Source: Strigamia acuminata (lineage: Eukaryota > Arthropoda > Chilopoda > Geophilomorpha > Linotaeniidae). Taken from it: a stretch of DNA of 64,000 bases. Below, piece by piece: positions 1-11,031 of this stretch (positions within the stretch are counted from its first letter, which is position 1; the number at the start of each line of letters is the position of its first letter). Position numbers and translations under genes: made by a program. The notes under the pieces were generated by a model. That model searched no databases. It had not been told where the DNA came from and saw only the letters and a list, made by a program, of their open reading frames with translations. The stretch covers positions 3,869,605 through 3,933,604 of the forward strand of contig OX442321.1 of NCBI GenBank assembly GCA_949358305.1. Direction: 5' to 3'.

Positions 1-581
1 ATAGACAGAAATTTCCAATTGTAAACTTGTAGAGCAACATTTGTTTAGTCTAAAAATGATTAATTTTCAAATCTTTTGTTCTAAAATTTATTTAAGAAAA
101 TCGCAATTGAAAAAGCAGTTTTGAAAAGAAAAAGTCAAAAAAAAAATTCAGTTTTCTACCCATAGCTCTGCAACGGTGCCAGATATGCAAATTCCAACCA
201 GGGGAATGGATTTTTTTGGGTCATTTTACGTCTAATCAGCACGTTTTTGGCACTTTTTCAATTTTGGGCATGTTATTCTTTGACTTGTGTCTACTTTTTC
301 AATTGCGATTTTCTTAAAATTTTTTAGTACAAAAAATTTGAGAATTTGTTATTTTTAGACTAAACAAATGTTGCTCTACAAGTTTACAATTGGAAATTTT
401 TGTCTATCTCTAACGGTTTCTGAGATAATCTTCAAATGACCTTGGAGGAACATCCCAAGGTCAAATTTTGGGTCACCAAAAGATTGCCCCACCCAACTTT
501 AATACTTTGCCATCATTGAATTAGATGCATTGTCAGCACTTTCAGAAATATTTAGTAGGGAACCAGACTTTTTGTTCACCT
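1..581 (-). repeat. Interspersed repeat, copy 1, with a folded-back arm
   Basis: Read on the minus strand, 581 down to about 160 matches 16882-17358 read on the plus strand, including the tip (ACAAGGTGAA here, ACAGGGTGAA there) and a shared stretch around TGCATATCTGGCACCGTT. Bases 1-120 are also an inverted copy of about 290-410 of the same repeat, so this copy is a palindrome cut by the window edge. No ORF is present. The tip sequence is of the kind seen at ends of insect MITEs; the family is not identified. Confidence 0.75.
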
Positions 582-1107
582 TGTAGTTAAATACAACGGA
601 AAATTGAACGCTTTATTTATACATCGAGAACTCGAACGGCAAACGATATCCGGACAATGCAAGGAAAAACTAAAGAATATCGTCGAAAAAATTTTGTATT
701 ACAACTGAAAAGTACTACATGAGAATAATCGTTACTGACATCTTGGTATTTTCAACAGAAAAAAGAAACTTCAAAGTTGCAAAGTTGCAAAGTTACAAGT
801 CGGAAAAAAGAAAATGGACAGCAATCAGATAAGTTTAAATTTAAAATCATTAATAAAAATAACGTATTAAAAACATAACCTTTAAATTACAGAAACAAAA
901 CAACAGAATAAACTAACAACTCTTGACAAAAATAAAATGATAATGAAAAAACACACCATGTTGCCTGTAACATTGGATTATGATAATCGACGAAATGGCA
1001 ATTTTATTATTTTCAAAATAAATAAAACAGACCAAACATACACATGATTAAGACATTTATAATACAACGTAATAGAATTGGTAAATTATTTCATAAGATC
1101 TTAATTT
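582..1107. other. AT-rich 3' flank of the channel gene, no gene seen
   Basis: This stretch lies downstream of the stop codon of the minus-strand channel gene and probably includes its 3' UTR. AATAAA-like hexamers occur on the minus strand near 612 and near 1004. No ORF with recognisable content is present. Confidence 0.5.
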
Positions 1108-1540
1108 TTAGGAATTTAATGCTATTTTTGTATTATTAGGTTTATTAAAGGTTTTTATTTTTTTTAACTGTTTGAAAGTAAAAGAATACGCAACGATGGA
1201 ATGTGCGAGCTCGAATATGCCAAGGAGGCTCAATCCCAAAAAGAGACTCAAATTGCCTCCAACATCGCACATCAACGATATGAAAAAGTAACTGTAAAAT
1301 TCCTCTATCTCCTCTATTGCATTATCGTCGAAGTAGATGGATAATAAGGCTTCGTCATCATCAGCCGGTGTGCTTTGTTTTAAATGCTCCATGTACAATG
1401 TTTCATTGCATATTGTAGGACAAGTGCATTCCTCCAAATAATTAAAACTCATAATCAATTTCCACATGTAGATGATTTTCTCATCTAGATTGTCATCATT
1501 GACACACAACGGGGGTTTCGTAGCAGACGTCACCGGTAAT
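1108..1540 (-). CDS. DEG/ENaC channel subunit, last exon (exon 5)
   Basis: This exon encodes the C-terminal part of a degenerin/epithelial sodium channel family subunit, a trimeric cation channel of the plasma membrane. It contains the second half of the extracellular cysteine-rich region (CTCPTIC followed by an aromatic residue), then TM2 with LFLGLSLLGIFEL, where Gly-Leu-Ser fits the family's G/S-x-S selectivity filter, and a short basic cytoplasmic tail. The acceptor is AATTAACAG at 1541-1549. The exon begins with one base that completes the codon left by exon 4, and exons 4 and 5 together give 540 bp, a whole number of codons including the stop. The GTG inside the exon at 1533 is not a real start. 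Family assignment is firm; subfamily (pickpocket or other) is not resolved. Confidence 0.85.
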
Positions 1541-2215
1541 CTGTTAATTTGTATAAATAATTACGTGTGAGTGGAAATGCACTATCATGGCGCCGGTGTA
1601 ATCACTATCAAGATAAACTGGGAACAGGTTACCCGAATATTGAAAAATCAATCTTTTGCGCTTATTTAGCACTATTTTCCCCCATTCTGATTTATTTAAT
1701 TTAAAATATTGTTTTAAAACTGGCGAAATATTTAAGTTAGCATATCCTGATCTGGCAGGGATGATCCAAATTAGTCGACTAGAGATTTACTAATTTTGCC
1801 ATTGCATTCCTAGGCTCAGAACTGGAAGATTTGGTTTGCACTTTGGAGTGCACCTCAGTGCTTTGGCAAAACCCCATCCAAATATTCTTCTATTCAGTCC
1901 GATATTCTCATGGTCGCCATAGTCAACCAATGCGCCTTCATTATCTCACGATATTTTACGTTTTACGTTTTACGTTTGTTCAGCATTGTAGCGTTATTTT
2001 TGCGTTGTTGCGAAATAACACATGTGAATAGCGCAACGCCTCGCACAATAAAAATAGCATGCATACCCCAGCTTGTCATTGGTACAGTAGGCAGAATAGT
2101 GAATAGGGGGAAGGTGGGATGATTGCAGAGCATGACAGAGTCTCAATTTGAGTCTCATTTGCGTGCATGTCATAATTCTACTTTTTTGTTCTGTTCCCTC
2201 CTCCTTTATTCCCTT
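1541..2215. other. 3' part of channel-gene intron 4, no exon found
   Basis: This lies between the acceptor of the last exon and the left edge of element A. It contains a short ACGTTTT-type repeat near 1955-1980. Two small open frames show no similarity that I recognise and no plausible splice sites in the right phase. Because exon 4 and exon 5 join in phase without it, I treat it as intron. Confidence 0.6.
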
Positions 2216-3036
2216 TGTCGCGTCCTACTCTGTATAGGTTTAAATAGCGCTAACGTGTAATACTTTACCTGTGATCAATTATGCAAATACCCAAATGAAT
2301 ACTAAATGTATGTAAATAAACAGGTAATTTATTCACCAGGCTTTATGCCTTTAAAATACACTCAGTAATAATTCTAGAGTCGACGTGGTCAGCGTCGAAC
2401 AAAGGATTTCTCAAGATGGCGTCGTCGATTCCGCGTGGTCGGCGGAACAAAGGCGGCGTCTCGAGTTGTCGTTAATTCGTCACGGATTCGTCTTCACGGA
2501 CGCGGTGGAATGCTCTTTCGAGTCTTCTATCCGTGCCTGTTGTCTAGGTTTTGGTTTAGCGTCGCAGAGGCCTCGTCTAGGAACTTTGGGGTTCCCTACA
2601 AAGCACTCGGACACTTACTTCGGCGAATAATCGTCTGGGCGATTATTCTGGGTGATTTCACAAGGGCTATTCTCGTGCTTTCGCAGGAATAGCTCGCAAG
2701 TGACTTCGTGAGAGTTACAGTTTGCACTTTACTCAGCGATCCTCGATCAATCCTAACTTGTAGTTGAAGTTGGCCTGACGGTGAGGTAGTTGCTGTGTTC
2801 TTGGTGTCGTTTGTGTAAGTTCTGTCTTTAGGCGGGAAACACAGCCTTTTATGCAGTGGGGTGAAGGGCCGGCGATCAACCAATGGGGGCTGACCACCAG
2901 CCGCTTCCTCCCCCTCGGGGCACACACCTGCCATGGGGAGGTGGAGCCAACTCGGGGGGGAACGACTCTTTAATCATAGTGACTCATAGGACAAGTATCC
3001 GCCCTGGGGGGACACTTATCCAACTGGGTCACCACA
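2216..3036 (-). repeat. 3' LTR of element A
   Basis: It matches 14233-15053 over its full 821 bp with one noticed substitution. On the minus strand it follows a purine-rich tract. Its internal ORFs (for example 2596-2934) are duplicated in the other LTR and have no support as genes. Confidence 0.95.
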
Positions 3037-3083
3037 CGTCCCTCCTCCAGCTTCGATCTCGGATCGGAGCGATCTCAATTTTC

Positions 3084-5837
3084 TCATCGCTCTCCTCTGC
3101 GAAGAGCCGGCAGCACTCCTCTGCATGGGCGGAGGATCACGGGTGGCACTGCCGGTGGCGGCGGTGGTAAATCCGGGGGCAGAGAGGTTGTCAGATCCGC
3201 AGGATTTTGTCGCTCGTTGATGAAGTACTGCGGGTGACTGCCGGCTGGCTCGCCAACCAACCCCGTACGCTCATGGATCCAAATCCGGGTAGACGCGGGG
3301 AATCGATCGGGGACGAGTCGGATCCTTCGCGACTCGGCGCTCGATCCGGGTTTCCTGTGGGCCCGTAGGATACGGCGATGGAAGACGGCGTCCATGGTGG
3401 ATCGGGCTTCTCTGTTTAGCCATTTGAGGATTGATTCGCCGTGATCGTCGGAGTCAATGATGCGTTGTCGCGTGAACTCCGACATCTGAAGGAAGGGGTA
3501 TTCCACTCCCAGCCTCAAATAAAGCTGCGCTGCTGGGGGCGGCGGAGGCGATGGTGGGAGCGGAATCTCCATTGGGCTCTCCAACGGTGGCGTAGCCGGC
3601 TCTGCAGAGAGAGCGGCCAGCCCTGCCGCTGGTGGTGAAGGAGAGGGCAGCGGAGGAGTGCGGGGTCCTCGCTTGGAACGCTTCGGAATCAATATGGGTC
3701 GATTCGCGTGTCGCTTCTCCTTCGGGAATACCGGCTTTGGGGTCGGTATGTATGGTTGGACCGCCGCCTCTGGGGGGGCGGTCTCGATGGCCTGTGGAAG
3801 GCTCGCCGCCGTTCCCGGTATCTCCGGAACCTCCCGAATTGTTCGCAACAAGGAAGGGTGGACTCCGGGGTTCCGGTAGCGGAATGCTAACGAACGCATC
3901 TTTGAAAACTGTAGGCCTGGGTTTTCCGTATTTCTGGCCAGGTCGAAGCGCAGCGAGGCGGGCTCAGGAGTCCATCCGGCCCATACCTGGTACAACGCCC
4001 GAGGAAGGTGAACTCCCTCACGGTCGACGATTGTCCAGGCCGCCATAGCTTGCCGACTGTCCAAGAAGACGCCCAGGGATAGCAGCTGGGCCAGTACGTT
4101 CGTCACAGCCAAATTCAAACTGCTCCGATGGCAGGGGTGAGCGCGGTCCGGATTGTCACTGAATTGCTGTGACAACGTCCGCATCTGTTCGATCGCCCAG
4201 TTGATGTGGTGAGTTTGGGCGGCGTCGGCCTGTCGTATGGCCAACTCGGCAATCGCGGGGTTCTCGTATTCGGCCAGATATTCTTGTAACTCGCTGAGTG
4301 GGGGATAGGCCGCTTCACGCCGGCATCTGGCGTCCATCTCCCGCTGCGCGTACCACTCGGCGTTGCGATGAGGATGGTACACTCGTGGCGTCGGGGGTGA
4401 CGGTGGACGGCCCATCCCTGGTAGGTCGTCGTATCTGACCCGTTTGGGAGTTGGATCTCCCACCGGAATCATCCGGGGAGGGGTCCACGTGGTCACTGCT
4501 GGGTTTGTACCCTCGAGGAGTGGCGGCCATCGCGATTGCACCTGTGGGGGCACAAGCGCGGTGGGCACAGCCGGTGTTGAGCCCGACGGCCGGTTGGCCG
4601 CGTATCCTCGGAAGGCGTTCTTCAATGCCATGGCCAGATCTTGTTTCGTGACCGGTCCATCCTTGTCCGACTCTTCTTGGGATATTTGTTCTTCCGTCAA
4701 TTCTCCCAAATCAATCTCTGCCTGGAGCCTGGACGGCCCAGCCGCGGATCCGAGACTTCGGGGTTCGGACCTTTTTGCGGCGGCCATCTCTCGCTCTTTC
4801 TCCAATCCTTTCGCGATCAGAGACCGCGCACGCGTCTTCTGTCGTACTTTACGCTTCCGATTCCTCCTGGTGTTGGCTGCGACGGATCTTCGTTGGACCG
4901 TCCTCTGGGGGACGTCCGTCGGGGAATCCGAGGATTGATCTGACGACTGTGTGGTAATCGCCATAAACAACGAGGATCTTTTCTTTCCTCGATCTTGGTG
5001 TGTCTCGGTCCTCGCAGCCCAGTGGGCGGAAGATTCGACCGTTCGCTCAGCCCGCGCGTCGTCTGGCGAGGCAGGCTCGAGCGTTACTACTCGGCGACAC
5101 TCCGAGCGCACGACAACTCGAGTTCGGGAACTGGAGCTGCTCGAGCGGCTGCGGTAGTCGCGACTCGTTGACGGGCCGGCCTCTGTTGGGGAGACGGCCT
5201 GTCTTCTTCGTGCGGGTCCGCGTGGGGCGGACTCCGCCGGACGCTTCGATCTTCTGTGATGGCGGCGACTTCCCAGGATACCAGCGTGGTATAACTGCCA
5301 CATCTCAGACTGCGTGGCCGTAAAATTCGCCGGTGGTATCCATCTGGGTGTCAAATGGTCTTCTTCGATGTCGCGAAGCCATCTACGGATTTCTTCGGGG
5401 GAGAAACCGTTTCTCTCGAGAACTCGGGTTACTCCGTGAGTCTCGGTGCGCTTTAAGCGTTCGATCTCGTCGTCCACTATTTTCTGGCGGGCTGCCAAGG
5501 TCGGGGCCTCGCTCCACCTGTGGGAGGTGTGCAGCTCGGCCACCGTGCCTGGGTAAGCCTCTTCCAGGTACCCGGAGTAAACGGGGCTCGGCGGATCCGC
5601 ATCGGGTGGGATCCGCGGCCCCACTCGCTCCCTCATCTCCTTCGTCATGCACTCGACCAGCGTTTTCGATCGCTCGAATTTTTCCTCGAGGGTCCTGGAG
5701 TACATCAATCGGATTTTCCAGGCGCTGGTCTCTGCAGGATAGGCCTGCCGCAGGTAAATCGGCAGGGCTCCGCGAAAGATGTTGTTGGCGGTTGACACCG
5801 TCGAAGGCAGGGCGTCCCACGATTCTAGCGGGTCGAC
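3084..5837 (-). CDS. Element A third ORF, exon 2 (non-envelope accessory protein)
   Basis: This is a 918-codon open frame between pol and the 3' LTR. The first ATG-less stretch is preceded by an acceptor (ATTATTCAG just upstream of 5837), and the frame joins in phase 0 with a small ATG-containing exon at 6398-6514, giving a protein of about 956 residues. The product has an N-terminal region rich in Glu/Arg helices, an Arg/Ser run (RSRSSSSSSRTR) about a quarter of the way in, a very basic stretch (RRNRKRKVRQKTRARS) that could be a nuclear localisation signal, and proline-rich segments towards the C-terminus. There is no signal peptide, transmembrane anchor or cysteine pattern, so it does not look like an envelope protein. 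I do not recognise the family. The position and splicing resemble env of errantiviruses, but the content does not. Confidence 0.8.
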   Translation of the reverse strand, partial: VDPLESWDALPSTVSTANNIFRGALPIYLRQAYPAETSAWKIRLMYSRTLEEKFERSKTLVECMTKEMRERVGPRIPPDADPPSPVYSGYLEEAYPGTVAELHTSHRWSEAPTLAARQKIVDDEIERLKRTETHGVTRVLERNGFSPEEIRRWLRDIEEDHLTPRWIPPANFTATQSEMWQLYHAGILGSRRHHRRSKRPAESAPRGPARRRQAVSPTEAGPSTSRDYRSRSSSSSSRTRVVVRSECRRVVTLEPASPDDARAERTVESSAHWAARTETHQDRGKKRSSLFMAITTQSSDQSSDSPTDVPQRTVQRRSVAANTRRNRKRKVRQKTRARSLIAKGLEKEREMAAAKRSEPRSLGSAAGPSRLQAEIDLGELTEEQISQEESDKDGPVTKQDLAMALKNAFRGYAANRPSGSTPAVPTALVPPQVQSRWPPLLEGTNPAVTTWTPPRMIPVGDPTPKRVRYDDLPGMGRPPSPPTPRVYHPHRNAEWYAQREMDARCRREAAYPPLSELQEYLAEYENPAIAELAIRQADAAQTHHINWAIEQMRTLSQQFSDNPDRAHPCHRSSLNLAVTNVLAQLLSLGVFLDSRQAMAAWTIVDREGVHLPRALYQVWAGWTPEPASLRFDLARNTENPGLQFSKMRSLAFRYRNPGVHPSLLRTIREVPEIPGTAASLPQAIETAPPEAAVQPYIPTPKPVFPKEKRHANRPILIPKRSKRGPRTPPLPSPSPPAAGLAALSAEPATPPLESPMEIPLPPSPPPPPAAQLYLRLGVEYPFLQMSEFTRQRIIDSDDHGESILKWLNREARSTMDAVFHRRILRAHRKPGSSAESRRIRLVPDRFPASTRIWIHERTGLVGEPAGSHPQYFINERQNPADLTTSLPPDLPPPPPAVPPVILRPCRGVLPALRRGER

Positions 5838-6397
5838 CTGAATAATTTTAGATCACAAGATTAATATAATAAATCCCAGTTTAACGATGGGGATCAGAAA
5901 TATGCTCAAGATCGACGGTGGCAGCAACTCCTTTCTTTTGTTGCGGCCGTCGGTCTTATTTTCTTGTTTCGCAGTTCTGCGATGATCTCCGCCGTCGTAG
6001 CGCTGATCCAACACTACCTTTGAACTCAGGTGATCCGCTTTTTAGGAAGGGGTCGCAGGCAAAACCGATCGTTAAATTCTTAATATTACGTTAAACTTTT
6101 TATTTTAACTCTAATCGTATTTTAATTTATTACGATGTTTAATTTTAAAAGAAAGAAAACCTTTAGTTTTGGTTTTGGTTTGCCACGACGCCATTCCGCG
6201 AACACTTCCTTTGTTCTAGTTTTTTGGCGGCCTTGACTCCGAGGTGAATCTGGGTCCACTCTCGGGTTTTTAGCCAGCCTTAAATCAATAATAAAACAGA
6301 AAGAAATATATCAGTCACAAGTCACGCTCCAATCTGGGTTGGATGCAACAGATTCAAAGAATTATGTGATTTCTCTGGGGAAATCACACTAATTTAC
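5838..6397 (-). other. Predicted intron of element A third ORF
   Basis: The donor is CAG|GTAAAT (exon ends at 6398) and the acceptor is TTATTCAG| (exon begins at 5837). Both flanking exons are in phase 0 at the junction. Removal of these 560 bp creates one continuous frame from an ATG. The full-length genomic RNA would retain it. Confidence 0.7.
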
Positions 6398-6514
6398 CTG
6401 CAACGGCGGTTGTTCGTCCCAATTCTCATCGTCTTCTGCATTTACGATTAGGCCGTCGCTCTCGTCTCTCGACGATGCGCTCGGCTCTAATCGTGGGTTG
6501 CGTCGATCGGCCAT
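6398..6514 (-). CDS. Element A third ORF, exon 1
   Basis: An ATG at 6512-6514 opens 39 codons, beginning MADRRNPRLE and ending in a Gln codon at CAG|GTAAAT. The segment is acidic and Ser-rich. It is too short to be noticed as an ORF, but it supplies the only plausible start codon for the 918-codon exon 2, which otherwise lacks an ATG near its 5' end. Between it and the pol stop (6515-6894) I see no other gene; this stretch may hold the subgenomic leader or an upstream splice acceptor. Splicing was predicted by eye. Confidence 0.7.
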
Positions 6515-6894
6515 TTCAATTTAGGAAAATGAAGTTTTGTTTGAGAGGTCTTTGTCTTTCTCTTTGGGGGAGAAGCAAAAACACGTCTCGTCGTGTTAAA
6601 AACAGTCGGAAACTGGGCCTATCGACGCTGAGAATTGTGGGTCTCGAACGCGTCTCGTATTTTGCGAGATCCGCCGTGCTGGCAATGACGCTACGGGGTC
6701 GACCGCGTGGTTTCATTGTCACGTGGTCGCCCGATACGTCATAACTTCTCGTCTGTTAGTGGTGACTGCGACAATTCGTTGCGAAGTTTGGACTTAGCCA
6801 AATTTTCGCGTTTCAACATGTGCAGCAGCTCTCGTAAGTAAATCTTTTTATTTTACAAGGCCTCCGCTCCATGTTATCACATTTTCTTTTATTT

Positions 6895-9800
6895 TTAGTT
6901 CTTCCCCACGACTTTGCCGTCCCGAATGAACGGATTATTGCTTCGTCGTGGTCGAAGGTTGATTTTCGACGTGCTCGTAGATCGTGACTCTACTTGCTCG
7001 TTCATCTCCGATGTGTTGGCATTTTTCTCATTATTAATTTTTTTATTTTCCATTTCAGAAGTACATTCTTCTGCTTCCTCCCTCTCCGAAATTGCTTGCT
7101 CCGGCTGAGTTGGAGCCTCGTCGGCTGGGGATTCGGCGTCGAAGAATTCATCCTCGTTTTCCGCTATATTTTCAGCTTCATTTGTTTTTTGGAACGTGTC
7201 GACCACGGTGCCCCCTTGGCCGCTGTGTGTCTGACCTTCCAGCCAAATTTCCTGTGGAAATTCTGGCAGATATGGCCTTAAATCTCGGCCATGTATCGAC
7301 TGAAAATTTTTGTTGTCCTCTAGGCGGCGTAGTTGGTATGCGTTGCCTCCGTGTTCGGCCACAATTACGTAGGGACCGTCCCTCTTGTCGGCTAAACCGG
7401 CGGCGATGCCCCTCGCTGCATTGGACAACGTGTGTGCCTCCTTCCACACTAGATCATTCACTTTAAAGTTCGCGAAAGCGAGATCGCCTTCTTTATCTGC
7501 GATTCTCTCTCTCATGTTGAAAATATGCGCCATCATATGCTGGTACGTGTCGGATATAGTCTGTTCCAACCGGCACACGTACTCATGTGGGCTCGACGGG
7601 TCTAATACGTTAACAGCTTCGGCAACGCGTGGGTCCCATGGCATCCTTAATTCGCGGGCGAAGTTGAGGTACGCCGGTGAGAATTCGCGTGTTCGTGACA
7701 CGGTTGAGCGAATGCTGAAAGCGATTTCTCGCAGGTATTCGTCCCATCGATTGTGAATGTCGGTGAATACTGTCAGCGCATATTTTATATCTTTATTTAA
7801 TCTCTCGACTGGGTTTGTCTGAGGATTATATGTGGAGGTGTTCGATGCATCCATTTTAAATTTCCTACAGAAGTCCTTATATATTCTTGATCGGAATTGG
7901 GGGCCGTTATCCGAAATGAGTTTTCTGGGAAACCCAAATCGCATTGCCACGTCGTAAAGGCACTCGACTATGTTTTCAGCCGAGGGCTTCGCGAGGGCGT
8001 ACAGCTCCGGCCATCGGGTGGCCACGTCCATAATTACGAGAATATACATGTTCTTGTTTCCCGTTGTGGGCTTGGGGCCCATCAAGTCTATGCTTAAGCA
8101 GTCAAACGGTGCTTAGGGTCCGAGAGACATGGCGTTTCTGGCTACTTTATCTTGCGGTCTGCATGCTTGGCACCGGGGGCAGTGTCGGATAAATTTCGTT
8201 ATCTTTTGCCGCGCGCCCGGCCAGAAGAAAAGTTGCTTTACTCGATAAAGGGTTCTCGCTATGCCGGAATGGCTGGCGAGCGGGTGTCCGTGCATCAGCC
8301 ACAACAGTCGGTTGTGCAGTGATGCCGGTACGACCACTTTCACCGAGTTTCCCGCTCCACTGAGGTCATCTTGAAATGTCGGGTGGTATTTTACCAGGAG
8401 TTCATCATCTATGAGGTAGCTTGTTGCTTCTTTGACGAACTGTTTCCGGCGGTGTGGGTTTGTCATCCCTTCCGGAAATTCGCCGTTCAGCAAATATTGT
8501 GTTATAATTTGACATTTTGTGTCTGCTGCCTGGTGTTCGACGAACTCACGTCTCGTGGGTGGAGCATATTGCGTTTTTTCTTCAATTTTTGCTGTGAAGG
8601 CGCGTAGTAGTGTTTTGTGGGTTTCTCCGGGGGGCGGAGGTTGAATTGCGGACGTTGAATCGCTCGTCCCAGCTGGCTGGTACGTTCGAGTCCAAAAACC
8701 ACAAAACGTTCTATCTTCGGGCTCCATCACCGGCAGTTCGTTTGCTTTTCGTAAGCGCCATATTCTGCGTGGAGTTGGGCAGTACAAGAGGTGGGTGTCG
8801 TCCTCGCCGTCGTCGTCTGGTCCCTGGGGGTCAGAGGCTGGGGCTCTTGAGAGGGCGTCGGCCACATGATTGTACTTCCCGGGGCGGTACGTAATTGTTG
8901 TATCGCACGCCATTAACTCCAGTTGCCATCTTGCGAGTCGGCCGGAAGGTTCCTTGAGCTTCATCAACCAGCTTAGTGCCTGGTGATCTGTCTGAACCTC
9001 GAAGTTCGTGTACTCCAGATAGTCGCGAAATTTTCGAACTGCCCAAATTACGGCTAGGCATTCTAGTTCCGTTGCCGTGTAATTTTTCTCCGCGCCCTGT
9101 ATTTTCCTGCTTATAAACATACAGGGTACTTCTTGCGAGATTCCGTTGTACACGTGGGTCTGCAGAAGGGCTGCACCCAGTCCGATTTTACTCGCGTCGG
9201 TGTGCAACACGAACGGTCGGTTTAGGTCCGGCAATGGCATCTTTTCGACGTCAGCCAGCATTTGCTTGATAGTGCTAAATGCGGCCTCGCACTGGACCGT
9301 CCACTCAAACTCTTTATCCGTTCGTAAGAGATCCGTTATAGGCGCGGCCACCTCAGCCAGACCAGAGAGTAGTCGGCCGAAGAAATTGACCATGCCCATG
9401 AATCTTTGGACACCTTTTATATCTTCGGGGGCGGGGAATCCGTTTATTGCTTTGACCTTTTCGGGGTCAATCGCGATTCCCTCGACTCCTATTCGATATC
9501 CTAGGAAGGCAAGCTCTTTTCTGCAAAACTTGCTCTTCCCTGGATGGATGTGGAGTCCCGCCTTGGCTAGGCGAGAGACCACTCTGTCGATGTGGTCTAT
9601 ATGCTCTTCGAATGTGTCCGACGTTATTATTATGTCGTCGAGATACGCCCACACGAAGTCGTGAAGCATATCTCCCAACACGCTTTCGATCAATTTCTGG
9701 AACGTGCTCGGGGCGTTTACAAGCCCGAACGGCATCACGTTGAACATTAATCTTCCTATCGGGGAGTAGAAAGCCGTTTTTAGTTTGTCTTCTGGTTTTA

Positions 9801-11024
9801 GCTCCACTTGCCAATACCCCTTTGACAGATCCATCGTGGTTACCCACTTGAACGGGCTCAGTTCCCGGAGGATCGAGTCTATAGACGGCATCTGAATCGG
9901 GTCTATAACTGTTATCGCATTCAGGGGGCGATAATCAATGCATAGTCGAGGCTCCGAGCCTGGACGCATTACCAGGACGATCCGCATCGCGTATTCGCCC
10001 AGCGCTTGAGTTACTATGCCCTTGTCGAGCATGTCTTGGCACATCTGCGTCACAATGTCTCTTTTCTGGGGGTTCATCCCCTTGTAAGGCACTCGAATCG
10101 GCTTGTCTGTGGTTAAGACTATTTCGTGGGTTGCTTCCGTCGTTCGACCAGGTGTCTTGGTCAGAATTCTTTCATGTTTTCGAAGCACTCGCCTTAGTAG
10201 CGATGCCTCGTTAACACGCAGTGCTGCCTCCTCGACCAGTGTGTCCACGACGTTACTCCTCTGTAATTCCAGAGTGAAGGCTGCGAAATCGTAATCTTGG
10301 ACGAATTTTCGCAATCCTCTTCCGTATTCCTCTTTGTCCTTGGCTTCGTCCAGTAATTTTTGGGGAACTACGGGGACTGGCCGTTCTCCCTCGGGACTTA
10401 TCCAGTTCCATGAACGGGTTATCGGGTTTGGCTGAATTTTCAGTTTTGCCATGATATCCATCCCTAAGAGGAATACTTTGTCGTGGGATGGCAAGACTAT
10501 GAAGGGGTGGGACAGGTTCCCCCCCTTCCAGTCGATCATGATGCGAACTACGCCCCTCGGCTTGACGTAGCCGTTGGCGGTGAGCAATTCTACGTTCGCG
10601 TTCACTTGTGCCACCTTTTTTTCAATATCCAAGTCCTTTACTATATCTTCGGATATGAATGAACGATCTGCTCCTGAATCCAGCAGACCGAACAATTTTT
10701 GGTTTTCGATCTCCACTGGCAGCATACACAGAGTTTCGCAATGTGTTTTCGTGACATTGCAGTGAAAAACGCGTAATGTTTGGGGCTCAACCTCCAGATT
10801 GAACGGGAGGTCCGTCCAATCTATGTCGACCTCCGGCTTCGTTCTCACTTGCATACTTGTCAGCGTCACTGTTTCTTCCTTCTTCGGAATGGTCTGCATG
10901 CGATCTTTGATCTGTGCTTCTGCCAAGGCATGACCTGCGGGTCCAGTGTGATATTTCTTCTTTTTAATTTCCGCGGCTGGCGCAGACGAAGCTGAATTTA
11001 TTTCGGCGACGCCTGCGCTTGGGA
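6895..11024 (-). pseudogene. pol: Element A pol: protease, RT, RNase H, integrase, with one internal TAA
   Basis: This is the Gypsy polyprotein, reached from gag by minus-1 frameshifting; the frame is open from the slippery site. Counting from the TTG codon at 10926, the protease motif LLDSGA is near residue 81-86, RT has TMDLSKGYW near 364-372 and YLDD at 428-431, RNase H has LHTDAS near 574 and TDHQAL near 646, and the integrase HHCC domain (HPLASHSG, CPRCQAC) is near 880-915. A single TAA at 8113-8115 then interrupts the frame just before the catalytic Asp of the integrase core. The same frame continues to 6895 through the core (SDNGPQF, NPVERLN) and a Lys/Arg-rich tail ending near LRPRR. 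If the TAA is a mutation the element is defective by one base; a CAA to TAA change would explain it. Confidence 0.9.
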
Positions 11025-11031
11025 GTTTTTT
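10980..11031 (-). promoter_or_regulatory. Minus-1 ribosomal frameshift signal, gag to pol, element A
   Basis: On the minus strand gag codons read GCA AAA AAC, giving the canonical heptamer A AAA AAC (11025-11031). After a 6-nt spacer comes a 9-bp stem, GCGCAGGCG (11010-11018) with CGTCTGCGC (10980-10988), one pair being G-U, and a 21-nt loop. Slipping back one base puts ribosomes in the pol frame, which has no stop from this point. The gag stop lies within the loop region at 10998-11000. Confidence 0.8.

Noticed and set aside
2385-2934. ORFs at 2385-2692 and 2596-2934, repeated at 14402-14951
   Set aside because: They lie within the two LTRs of element A and are duplicated with them; no coding support.
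3084-5837. Envelope gene in element A
   Set aside because: Position and splicing fit, but no signal peptide, fusion peptide, membrane anchor or cysteine pattern is present.
3632-5845. Plus-strand ORFs of 100-170 codons opposite the third ORF of element A
   Set aside because: They are GC-rich antisense shadows of a 918-codon frame that has splice signals and correct element orientation.
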